DNA from: Burkholderiales bacterium
GTDB taxonomy: Bacteria; Pseudomonadota; Gammaproteobacteria; Burkholderiales; WYBJ01
Length of the DNA stretch: 61,840 bases
Reading direction: 5' to 3'
Assembly: GCA_020848435.1 (NCBI GenBank)
Contig: JADLAC010000069.1
Span: 1-61,840 of the forward strand
The translations under genes and the position numbers were made by a program. Position 1 is the stretch's first letter; each line of letters begins with the position of its first letter. Positions 1 through 12,800 of this stretch are shown in pieces. The notes beneath the pieces are model-generated. The model made no database searches, was not told the DNA's origin, and saw only the letters and a list, made by a program, of their open reading frames with translations.

Positions 1-2
1 CC

Positions 3-818
3 ATGAGCGCCGGCACGCTGGGGGGCACGGGCGCGGTGACGGTGAGCGGGGCGTTCGATGTCAGCGGCAACGCGACCCTGAGCGGCTCGGGCAGCTTCAC
101 GACCCAGGGCGCGAGCACGCTGAGCATTGCGCCCTTCAGCGGCAATCTCGCGCTCACCGGCGGCAAGACCTGGATCAACGAAGGCACGCTCACGATCGGC
201 AGCGACGAGACGATCTTCTTCGGCCTTGCCTCGGGCGGCAGTAACACGCTGGTGAACGCCGCCGGGGCGACCATCAATCTCGCGAGCACCAATGCGACGC
301 CGTTCAACTTCTGGACGGGGAGCGCGCTGCTCGACAACGCGGGCACGCTCAACCAGACGCTTGCCGGCAGCCACGCGATCCACGGCAGTATCGCTTTCAG
401 AAGCTCGGGCACCCTCAACGTCGCTGCCGGCACGCTGAGCTATGGCAACAGCTTCCGCAACGACAACGGCACGGTGAGCATCGCCCCCGGGGCTCGCCTG
501 AACGTGACCGGCAGCTTCACCAACACCGCGCAAGCGACGCTGCGCGCGGGTCTCGGCAACGCCACCACGAGGGGCTTCGTCGCAGCCACGGGCGCCGCCA
601 ATCTGGGTGGCACGCTGGCCGTGTACCTGGACGGCGGATTCGTGCCTGCCCCCTCTGACGTGTTCGACATCATGAGCTACGCGAGCCGCGCCGGCGAATT
701 CAGCGTGCTGCGCGGCGAGAGCCCGGGCGCGCAGATGGATTTCAGCGTCGACATGGCTTCGGACCCGAGGTCGCTCAAGGTCAGCAACATCAGCGTGACC
801 ACGGTGCAGCCGGGGACG
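3..818 (+). other. Beta-helix-like N-terminal segment of the giant protein
   Basis: The first ~272 residues are rich in Gly, Ser, Thr and Ala, with short alternating strands such as LGGTGAVTVSGAFDVSG and NEGTLTIGSDETIFF. This resembles the repetitive stalk of filamentous haemagglutinins and autotransporter passenger domains. No export signal is visible because the segment is cut by the window edge. Confidence 0.6.
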
Positions 819-3800
819 GACCTCGAGGTCGCGGACCTACGCTTATCCGCGGATACCGTGCTCCAGTCAGGCAACCCGGTGACGGTCGAGTGGCGCGACG
901 TCAATGGCGGAAGCGTGGCGACGAGCAGCTCGTGGATCGACCGGCTCGTCGTGCGCAATGCCAACAACGAGGTGCTCGCGGATATTCAGATTCCCTACGA
1001 TGCGACAGCGCAGGGGGCGTTGGCCGGCGGGGGCAGCAGGGCGCGGCAAGCGAGCTTCGTGCTGCCTCATGGCAACCGCGGCGCGGGCGATCTGTCATTT
1101 GCCGTCACCATCGATGCTGCCAACGACGTCGTAGAGACCAATGCCGCCGGCGTGGCAGAGGTCAACAACACCTCGATCGTTACGCGCCGGTCCGACCTTG
1201 CGCCTTATCCTGATCTGCAGCTCACCGATCTGAATGCGGAGCCTGCCGTGGGATGGCTGGCCGGAGAGGCGCTGACCATCGCCTGGGCGACACGCAACCT
1301 CGGCGACGCCGCGACCGCCGGCTCCTGGAACGAAACCCTGCGGGTGCGCAACCTCACCAACGGTCAGGTGCTATTCACGGTCGACGTACCCTACGACGCC
1401 GCGGCCCTGGGTGACATTGCCGCTGGCGGTCAACGCGATCGCAGCACGACGCTCACCTGGCCTGCCGGGGCGAACGGCAGCGGCCGGTTGGAATTCACCA
1501 TCACCACCGACGCTGCCACACAAGTATTCGAGAACAACCCCGGCGGCACGGCCGAGAGCAACAACTCGGTGCAGTCCGTGGTGCTGTCCGCGCCCGACCT
1601 CGTCGTCACCGATCTGGCGAGCGACACGGCGGCGCCCCATGCCGGCGGCGCCATCACCCTGACGTGGTCCGATCTAAACACGGGCACGGCGCCCATCGCC
1701 GCGGGCTGGAACGATCGCGTGCGCGTCGTCAATCAAGCGACGGGCGCGGTCTTGATCAACCAACACGTCAGCTTCGATCCGCCCGCGGGGACGACGGTGG
1801 CAGTGGGCGATGCCGTAGAGCGCACGTTCACGTTGCAATTGCCGCAGGGCAATGCGGCCGTCGGCGAGCTGCTGATCCAGGTGAGCGCCGACCAGAATGC
1901 CTTCGGGGCTGGAGCCTTGTTCGAGGTCAACGCGGCGGGCACGGGCGAAACGAACAACAGCGCCAGCCTGACCCTGTCCTCGGCGGCGACGCCGTATCCC
2001 GATCTGGTCGCGAGTGTGCCGGTCGCGCCCGCCAACGCCAGGGGAGGCGAGGAGGTAACGGTGTCCTGGACCGTCACCAACCAGGGCAGCGCCGTGGCCG
2101 AAGGCGGCTGGATCGACCGGCTGGTGCTGTCCGCCGATGCGCAGCTCGGCAACGCGGACGATCGCGCGAGCGTCGATGTCGCGCGCACCGGCGCGCTCAC
2201 CCCAGGCGAAAGCTACACCGCAAGCGCGCAAGTCACGCTGCCGCTCGGCTTCGAGGGCACGCTCAACTGGATCGTGCGCACCGATGCCGCGAGCGCGGTG
2301 ACCGAGCCCGACACCCGTGCGAACAACACCTCGGCGCCGGCGCCGACGGCGATTACCTCGCCCGCGGCCGATTTCGCCGTCGAAGCGGTGACCGCGCCCG
2401 CCACGGCACTCTCGGGCGGGACCATCGAGGTCGCCTGGCGCGTACGCAACGTGGGCGACGGCGATGCGGCGGGCAATTGGCGTGATCGCCTGGTCCTGTC
2501 GCTCGACGCGAGCGTCGATGACAGCGACATCGTGCTGGCAACGATCGAGCGCAGCGGCCCGTTGGCCATCGGTGATGCGTATACCGTTCGCCAAACCTTC
2601 ACCCTGCCGTTCGAGCCGACCGGAACGCGGCGCGTGCTGGTACTGGCGAACGCCGGCGATTCGGTCTTCGAGCGCGGGCGCACGGCGAACAATTCCGGGG
2701 CAGGGCCCTTCGCCCTCGAGATAAGTCCCGCGCCGACCGCGAACCTGAGAGCGGGTAGCGTCCTCGTCCCGGCGGCCGCGCTGGCGGGGGGCACGCTGGA
2801 TGTGGCCTGGACAGTGCAGAACTCCGGCGAAGCGACGGCCGCCGCACCGTGGATCGATCGAGTGTATTTCTCGACCGATGGGCAGGTCGCCGGCGCCACG
2901 CTGCTCGGCTCGCGCAATCGCGCGGCGCCGCTCGCTCCGGGGGAGAGCTACCAAGCGAGCCTCCAGGTCGGCTTGCCGCAAGTCGCCGATGTCGACACTG
3001 CACGTGTGCTCGTCGTCGCCGATGGTCTCAACCAGGTGTACGAATCGCAGCGCGAGTCCGACAACACGGCCGGGGCAACGATCGCGCTGCGGCATGTGGA
3101 CCTGCGGGCCGGCGCGCTGGCCGCGCCGGCTAGCGTGGAGTCTGGAGCGAGCGTTCATGTCGGCTTCGATATCGACCAGGCGGGCAGCGCGCTTCTCGAC
3201 GGCACCTGGATCGATCGCATCGTGTTGTCGCGCGACGCCGTGCCGAGCGCTGACGATCGGCTGCTCGGCGAACGCACGGTCGACCTGTCGCTCGCAGCAG
3301 GAGCGTCGTATCGCAGCGAGCTCGATTCCACTTTGCCGGTCGATGCGTCCGGCGACTGGTTCCTGATCGGGGTGACGGACGCCGGCTCGAGCGTGCTCGA
3401 AGTCGGCTCGGAATCGAACAACGCCGTCGCGGTTGCGCTTTCGGTCGCGCTCGCGCCCTATGCCGATCTGCGGGTCGAAAGCGTCACGGCACCCGCGCAG
3501 CTCATCGCGGACCCGGCGCGTGTCACGGTGGGATGGCGCGTGGTGAACGACGGCACCGGCGCTGGCAAGACGGGGCAGTGGACCGATACCGTCTGGTTGT
3601 CGCGCGATGCGATTGCCGGCAATTTCGACGACATCGTGCTCGGCCGCTTCGACCACGATGGCGCGCTCGGGGTCGGGGAGTCCTATGGCCGCTCGGAGAC
3701 CCTATTCGCGCCGCCGGCGCTGAACGGGCGCTTCAACGTGTTCGTCCGCACCGACGCCCAAGGCGTCGTATTCGAGAACGGCGCCGAGTCGAACAACACC

Positions 3801-6800
3801 GCGACGGCTGCGCAGACGCTAGACGTCATGCCCTTCCCCTATGCCGATCTGTCGGTGGTTGCGATCGAGCATGCGAGCACGGGCGAATCGGGCCGGCCGC
3901 TGACGGTCACGTGGACGGTGCGTAACGACGGTATCGGCCCGACCAATCTGGTGGGTTGGAGCGACGAGCTGCGCCTGACAGCGGATGCGGCCGGCAACAC
4001 CATCGTGGCCCGGGTGGCCGTCGATCACCTCGGCGTGCTGGAGGTAGGCGGATCGTATCAGCGCAGCGCCGCCGTCACGGTGCCGAACGGCTACGCAGGG
4101 CCGACCTACGTCGCGGTGAAGACCGGCCAGCCGTTCGAGTTCATTCACCAGGACAACAACGTGACGATCAGCGGTCCGGTCCAGATCGCGCTGGCGCCGG
4201 CGCCGGATCTGCTCGTCGCGGACATCGAAGCACCCGCCGCGGCCGACGAAGGCGGCAGCGTCGACGTGACGTGGACCATAGCCAACAACGGTGACGCCAC
4301 GGCAACGGGGATCTGGCGCGACCGCGTGACGCTGAGCAGGTTGGGCTCGACCACCGAGCAACCCATCACCCTGGGCACGTTCGAATACGTCGCCGGGCTC
4401 GGCGCGGGCTTGACCTATACCCGCACCGAACGATTTCGCTTGCCGGCCAAGATCGAAGGCGGCTGGCAAGTCGGCGTGAGCACCGATACCGGCAACGCGA
4501 TCTACGAAGGCAGCGCCGAGAGCAACAACGCGAGCGGTGACGATCAGGCCCTGGTGCTTTCGCTGAAGCCGCGCGCGGACCTTCAAGTGCAGACGATCAC
4601 GGCGCCCGACCGGGTCAGCGCGGGCGCGACCGTGGCGGTGAGCTTCGTCATCGCCAACCGCGGCTCGGTGCCGACCGAGCAGCCGCGCTGGCGCGACAAC
4701 ATCTATCTTTCGCTCGACAACAAGCCCGGTGCCGATGACATCCTGATCGGCTCGATCGAAAACGGCGCCGCGCTAGCGCCGGGGGAATCGTATACCTCGA
4801 GCACCTCGAGCAGCGTGATTCCGGAGCGATTCCGCGGCAGCGGGCACATCCTCGTCATCGCCGACGCAACCCAGAGCATCGACGAATACCCCGCGCCGAA
4901 CGAAGCCAACAACGTGATCGCGCGCGAAATCCTGATCGACGCCCAACCGCTCGCCGATCTGGTAACCGGCGGCGTTGTCGCGCCGGTGCAGGCGGTCTAT
5001 GGCGGCGAGATCGAGGTTCGCTACACGGTCACGAACAGGGGATCCGATACCACGAATCGGGCGAGCTGGACCGACGCCATCTGGCTCACGCCCGACAAGA
5101 CCCGGCCCAATCCGCAGAGTGGCGGCATCCAGCTCGCGACGCTCTCGCACGACGGCGCCCTTGCCGTGGGCGAGAGCTACGAGCAAACGGTGAAGGTGCG
5201 CATTCCGCGCCAGATCGCTTCCGGCACCTTCTACATCACCCCCTGGAGCGACATATTCGACGCGGTGTTCGAGGATACGCTGGCGTCGAACGTGAATCCG
5301 GACGATCCGAACGAATTCGACAACAACAACTACAAGGCGCGAGCGCTCGACATCATCGGCACGCCGATCCCGCCACTGCCCGATTTGCAGGTGACGGCAA
5401 TCACGACCAGCGCGCCGGGATCGGCGGCTGCGCCTTTCACGCTCACCTGGACGGTCGCCAACCTCGGCGAAGGTGCGGCGAGCGGCACGTGGTACGACAC
5501 TGTTCTGGTTCATGACCTGCCCGACCATCTGGCGCCCGGCGTGAAAGTGTGGAACCTCGGCAGTTTCGAGCGCGCGGCGGCGCTCGATTCGCAAGGCGCG
5601 TACACCGCATCGCAAACCATCACGCTGTCGCCCGCGGTGCGCGGCGCCTACGTGAGCGTGCTGACCGATGCCTTGCCCTCGCTCGCGCGCGTCGACGAAG
5701 CGGACGAGAGCAACAACACCCGGACCGTGGCCGCGCAGGTCGAGACTGCGCCCGCGGATCTGAAGGTCATCGCCATCAGCGTGCCGCAGGAGAACTTCTC
5801 CGGCGAGAAGGCGACGATCGCCTGGACCGTGCGCAACGACGGGGCCGATATCTGGCCGGGCACGCGCATGTGGGTCGACATGATCTACCTCTCGCCGGAT
5901 CCCAGCGTGAGCAGCGGCCGCTTGCAACGCATCGGTTCGCACGTGCATGCCAACGTCAATGGGCTCGCCAGCGGCGCCACGTACACCGAAACGGCGGAAA
6001 TCACCTTGCCGGCAGGAATCGGTGGCGACTATTTCCTGTACGTGCTGGCCGACGACGATCCATCGGCCGAGCTGCTGGATCTCAGGCCGGAGCCGGCCGA
6101 CGGCAGCAATCCTGCGTCGCTCAAGCTCTACGGCACGCGCGCCTACGAGCATCAGGACCAGTCCAACAATGCACTGCGCAGCGACATCGCGATCACCTAC
6201 CGCGAGCCGGACTTGCAGATCGCAGAGTTCGTCGTGCCGGCCGGCGAGCTGAGCTCCGGCCAGCCCATCGAGGTCGGCTTCACGGTCGTCAACCAAGGCA
6301 CGCGCGAGACCCGCCAGGAGCTTTGGCTCGATCGGGTCTACCTGTCGCGCGACCCGTCGCTCGACAGCCACGATCTCCAGCTCGCGCAGCTCGAGCACCA
6401 GGGCAGGCTCGCGGCCGGTGCGAGCTACCAGCGCGCGGCCTCCATCGTCCTGCCCTCCGATGCCGACGGCATCTACTATCTGATCGCATTCGCCGATGCC
6501 GACATTCTCGGCGTTTCCGGCAGCGGTGCCGCCTCGCCGATCGAGGTGGGTCAGGTGCGCCTGAGCGCCGATCGGGTCCCCGAGTTCAAGGATCAGGGCA
6601 ACAACACGCGGGTGCAGCAGATCGACGTCGCCTTGGGCCCGGCGGCCGATTTGCGCGTGGTGTCGGTGGTCATCCCAGAGCGCGTGGACGTCAATCAAGT
6701 GCTGCACGTCGCGTACACCGTGGCCAACGCCGGCGCGGCGAGCACCCGCGCCTCCCAGTGGAAGGACAACCTCTACCTTTCCGCCGACCAGTTCTTCGAT

Positions 6801-9800
6801 CCGGTGGCCGACCGTTACCTGGGCCAGGTCAATCACGGCGGCGCATTGGCCGCGGGCGCGAGCTATGGCGTAGAAGCCGATTTCCGGCTGCCGAGCGGAT
6901 TGACCGGACCGTACTACCTCTTCGTCCAGACCGATGTGCCGGGTGGACCGGCCGCGCCGCGCGGTGCGGTGTTCGAATCGATCGCCGAAGACAACAATGT
7001 CACCGCGTCCGCCGATCCGGTGCTGATCGAGCTGCCGCCGCCGTCGGATTTGCAGGTGATCGCCATCGATCTGCCGTCCGCGGCCGACAGTGGCGAGCCG
7101 ATTCGAGTCGGATTCACGGTAAGCAATGCCGCGGCCGAGAACGCCGCCGGCTCCTGGAGCGATTCACTGTATCTGTCGGCCGATGGCGCTTGGGACCTGG
7201 GCGATGTCCTGTTGGGCAAGGTCGCCCATAGCGGGGGCTTGGCTGCGGGCGCGAGCTATGACGCCGAGCTCACCGTCAAGCTGCCGCCGGCGAAAGCGGG
7301 CCAGTACCGCGTCATCGTGCGCAGCGACATCTTCAACGAAGTGTACGAAGCCGCCGACGAGCGCAACAATGCCGCTGCCTCTGCCGAGTCGCTCACGGTA
7401 ACGGTTCCGGAGCTGCGACTGGGCGTGCCGTTCGCAACCACACTTTCGCCGAACGAGGAGCGCTTATACCGCGTTCAAATCGGCGCCAACGAGACGCTGC
7501 GCTTCGCTCTCGAATCGACCGATGCGGGCAGCAGCAACGAAATCTACGTGCGCTATGCCGATATGCCGTCGGGATTCGCCTTCGATGCCGGCGCCATCGA
7601 TCCGCTCTCCGCAAGCCCGGTGGCGTTGATCCCGTCGAGCCTCGCCGGCGATTACTACGTGCTCATCCGCGGCCGCTCTGGCGGGGCGGGCATGCCAGTG
7701 ACGTTGACGGTGAAGGCGCTGCCGTTTTCGCTCACCGGCATCGCGCAAGACCAGGGCGGCGACAGCCGCTGGGTGACGACGACCCTCACGGGTGCGCGCT
7801 TTCAGCCGGGCGCATTGGTGAAACTCGTCCGGCCGGGTATCGCCGAGATCGAGCCGGCGCGGCACGAGGTCGTCGACGCCACGACCATCGTCGCCACCTG
7901 GGATCTGCGCGATCGACCGCACGGTTTGTACGATGTCGCCGTGATCAATCCGGATGGCGCCCAGGCCGTATTGCCGTATCGCTATCTGATCGAAAGCGCG
8001 ATGGAGATCGACGTCACGGTGGGGCTCGGCGGACCGCGCGTCCTGCCTGCCGGGCATTCGGGCGTCTACGGAGTCTCCCTGCAAAGTCTGACGAATGTCG
8101 ATACGCCCTACGTGCATTTCACGTTTGGCGCACCCGAGATCGGCGACAACGGCGAGGTCTACAACCTGCCGTTCGTGACCTTCAACTCCAACGTGCGCGG
8201 CGCACCCGCAGGCCAGCGCCAGGACGTGCCTTGGGCGAGCCTCGATTCCGAGGTCAACGACGACGGCTGGATGCTCGCGCCCGGCTATGCGTTCGACGTT
8301 CCAGCCGGCGGTTACGCGTCCATGAGCTTCAGCGTCACCACCTATCCCGGCCTGAAAGCGCTGGTCGATCGCGACTTCGAGGGTTTCAAGCGCGCCCTAT
8401 ACGACGCCCGTCCGGACCTGGCGGCGACCGATGCGCTGGCCGGCGGCGTCGGCTCGCTCAACGACGAGCTGCGGGGTATCTTCGACGATCCGAGCGCCAT
8501 CGTGCCGGATCATTGCGCCGTGCTGTTCATGCCGTTTCGCTTCAACGTCATGGCGAGCGCGACGCCGATGACGCGCGCCGAATTCATCGCCGAGCAGACC
8601 CAGGAGGCGCAGCGCCTGCGCGCTGCGATCCTCGCCGATGGTGCCGCCAACGCGGCCCTGGTGAATCTCGCAGCCGACCAGGCCACCTGGGTCGCGGCGT
8701 ACCTCGCCGCACTGGAAGACGCCGGCATGCTGCGGTCCGAGGACGACGTGCCGCCGCAACGCAGTGATCCGAGCATCACGTCGCTCTTGAGCGTGCTGGC
8801 GAGCGGCGTCCTGGTGGGCCCGGCGGGCGCCACGATCGCGAGCCCGTCCAGTCTCGCGGCGTTTTTCGCCAAGGTCCACGAGTGGTATGGCGATACGCCG
8901 AAGAAGATGGCCGAGCTGGCAGGCTACGACTTTCGTGAATCGATACTCTGCGGCGAGTATGCGATCCCGATTCCCGCGCTGCCTGATTTCGCAGACTTCG
9001 ATCTCGGCTTGTCGCACCCGACGTACTTCCAGGCCTTCAACGTCTTCTCGCCGTGGCTGGGTTTCGGTCCCAACATCGCGCTGCCCGATTTTGCCTCGGT
9101 CGCAGCCGACAGCACGGTCGCGCCGCTCGACTTGCAGGCGCTGTTCGAGCAATCGGTGCAATCCCAAGGCGCTGCATCGATCAGTGGACCGCAGGGCTAC
9201 GGCGCCGAGCAATACCTGCCCGCCGGGACGGCTTTGCCGTATACGATCCGCTTCAGCAACCCCGGCGAGGCAGCGGGCGCCGCCAACGAGATCCGCATCA
9301 TCACCGCGCTCGACCCGGCGCTGAGCGCACGCAGCTTCCGCCTGGGCGACATCCGGATCGGCGACATCGACATCCGCATGCCGTCGGATCGCGCCGCCTT
9401 CCAGGGCGATTTCGACTTTCGCCAGTCGCTGGGCTTCCTGGTGCGCGTCTCAGCCGGCATCGATACGTCAACCGCGACCGCGAGCTGGGTATTGCAGGCG
9501 ATCGACCCGCAGACGGGCGAAGTGCTGCAGGATGCAACGCGCGGCTTGCTCGCGCCGGACAACGCCCAGGGCGAGGGCTCGGGCTTCGTCAGCTACAGCG
9601 TGCAAGGCGCATTCGGCGCGCAAAGCGGCGCGCTCATCGCGGCCTCGGCGCAGGTGCTGCTCGACAACCAGGCGCCCGCCCAGACCGAGATCATCCGCAG
9701 CCGGCTGGATGCCGCGGCGCCCACCACGACGGTCGACATCGAGCAAGTCGCGCCGGGCGGGGGCGATTACCGCGTGAGCTGGAATGCGCTCGACGAAGAG

Positions 9801-12800
9801 GGCGGCTCGGGCGTGCGCTCGACCACGGTGTACATCCGGGTCGACGGCGGCGATTGGAAGATCTGGCTGCGCCAGAGCACCGAAACGTCGGGAATCTACA
9901 GCGGCGAGGCAGGACATCGAGTCGAGTTCCTCGCCCTTTCCACCGACAACGCGGGCAATCGCGAGCGCCCGCCGCAGTCCGGCCTTCCGGACGATGGCAG
10001 CAGCATCAATCTCGGCAGCACGCCGAACGTCGGCTCGACCACGGTCGACATGGGGCAAGCGCCCGTGCCGAGCGATGCGCCGTCCACCAATGCGCTGTTC
10101 GAGCAAGCGGAAGCCGCCGTGCCGGCGGCGCAGCCGAGCAAGCCATCGCAGTTCGACGTCGTGCTCGCGCCCTTCGGCGGCGCGCAGTTCGGCACCGGCA
10201 TCGAGCAGAGCTTCGCGGGGATCGGACCGCTCGCCATGGTCGAGCTCCCGGACGGCAGTTTCCTGGTGAGCGGCGGTGCCAATCGCGGCGCGCTGTACCG
10301 GTTCGACCAGGATGGCGGTCATACGCTGGTGCCCGCGCTAGAGCTCGATCAGCCGATCTTCGACCTGGCCTTCGACGCGGATGGCGGACTGTGGGCGACT
10401 TCGGGCGGCGGTGCCTTGCTCGAGCTCGATGCGGACAGCTACGAGATCCGCAACCGCTATGGCGATGGCATCACGCAGTCGCTCGCATTCGATCCGGCCG
10501 CGGGCGTGTTCTATGTCTCGTCGGGCTCCGGAATCGAGCGCTTCGATCCGCTCACCCGCGCCTTCACGCATTTCAGCGACATGCGGGTCGACGATCTGGC
10601 GCTCGCCCCCGATGGCACGCTCTGGGGCAGCCGCTGGCCGCAGCGCGGCCAGCTTCTGAGCTTCGACGCGCGCGGGCGCGCGCACGTGCAGGTCGAGATC
10701 GACGCCGAGCTCGACTCGCTCGCCTTCGGGCGCGACGGCTCGCGCTTCGACGACCTGTTGTTCGTCTCGAGCCGCGCCGCTGCCGGCGACGCGGCGGGCG
10801 CGAGTCTCTACCTGATCGATACGCTGACATTGCGGGTCGTCGAGTTGGCACGCGGCGGGCCGGGCGCGGAGCAACTGCTTGCCACTGCCGACGGGCGCTT
10901 GCTGGTGGCCAACAGTGCGCGCGTCGACGTCATCGCTCCGCGGGTCGCGCCCGCGATCATCCGCACCGACCCGGTGGCGGACAGCATCGTCGCACTGCCG
11001 CTCGCCAGCATCGCGATCACCTTCAGTCAGGACATGAACGCCGCCGCCGGCGCGCTCGATTCGGTGGTCAACGCGGCCAACTACCGGCTCGCCGGCAGCG
11101 CGGGCAACGTGGTGCCGATCGTTGCCGTGAGCTATGACGCCGAAATGCGCACGACAACGCTGCGTTTGCCCTCGCCCGACGGCGATACCTACACGCTCAC
11201 GATCGACCAGCGCATCCGCTCGAGCGACGGCTTGGCGCTGAGCACGCCCTTTGCGTTGTCGTTCACCGCCGTGGAGGACTTCTCCGCGCTGGTCGATGTC
11301 GCCTACGTGGCCACGCGCTCGGATCGGGGCGACGGCACGGTTTCCTTCGACGTTCAGGTGACCAACCGCACCGAGTACGAGCTGCGCCTGCCGCTGCTCC
11401 TGGTGCTGGATCCGTCGCGATACTTCGGCGGCAGCGCCGAGGGCGTGGAAACGCGGCCCGACGGGTTGTGGTTCATCGACATCGGCGCGGGTCTGAGCGG
11501 CGCTTTGGCGCCCGGCGCATCGACGCGCGCGCACACGGTGACCATCAACAACCCGCTCGGCCAACGCCTGGACGTGGGGAGCGGGGTGTATGCAATGCCG
11601 TTTCCGAATGAGGCGCTAGCCTTCACGAGCACGCCGGTCACGCGCGCGCAGGCCGGTACGGCATACCGCTACGAGGCGCGCGCGGCCGACGCCGACGGCA
11701 CGACCATCAGTTATGTGCTGCTCGATGGACCCGCGGGCATGTTGCTCGACACGCAAACGGGCGTCCTCACGTGGCAGCCCGATGCGAGCGCAAACGCACA
11801 GACGAGCGTCGTGTTGCGTGCCTACGATGGACGCGGCGGCCATGCCACCCAGGCGTACGCGATCGATGTCGAAGGCGGCAACCGCACGCCGGTCATCGAT
11901 CTGCCGCCCACGGTGCGTCTCGCCGAAGGCGAGACCTACCGTTTGCGGGTCGTGGCCGAAGATCCCGAGGGGCAGGTCTTGCGCTTCTTCGCCGATCGCT
12001 TGCCGCCCGGTGCGCGCTTCGACAGCGGGCGCGGGCTGTTCGAGTGGACGCCCGGGGCGCATGACGCGGGCGAATACAAGGACGTTCGTTTCAGCGTGAC
12101 TGACGGTACGCAGGTCGTGACGCGTTCGGTCACGTTCATCGTTACGCCGGTCAACGCGGCGCCGGTGCTGCGTGGCATTCCGGATCGCAGCGTGCGCCAG
12201 GGCGACCCGCTGCGGTTCACGCTCTCCGCCGAAGACGCCGATGGCGACGCGCTGACGTATTCCACGCCGGACCTGTTGCCGGGGATGACGCTCGACCCGG
12301 CGAGCGGCGTCTTCGAGTGGATCCCCCCGTACGATTTCGCCGGCAGCTTCGACATCCGCTTCCGCGCCGACGATGGGCAAGCGCGAGGCGAGCGTTCGGT
12401 GCACATCGACGTGGTGAACGTCAACGTGGCCCCCGCGTTCGATCGCTTCGACAACGCCAGCACCTTCGAGAACCAGCCGTTCGCGCTGCACCTGTTCGCG
12501 TTCGACGCCGACAATCCCAGCTTCGTGCTGCAGGTGAGCCTGACCGATGGCCGTCTGACGGCACCGATCGAGACGCCGGCCAGCGTGAGTTACAGTGTGT
12601 CGAGCCTGCCGGCCGGAGCGACGTTCGACGCGCATTCGGGGCTGCTGCGCTGGACACCTGGCTACGACCAAGCCGGCGTCCACGAAATCAGCGTCACCGC
12701 CACCGACGACGGTGACGGCACCGGCGTAGCGCTTGCCAGCACCGTCAGCGTGCCGATCGTGGTGCATAACGCCAATCGAGCGCCGCGGATCACCGCGATC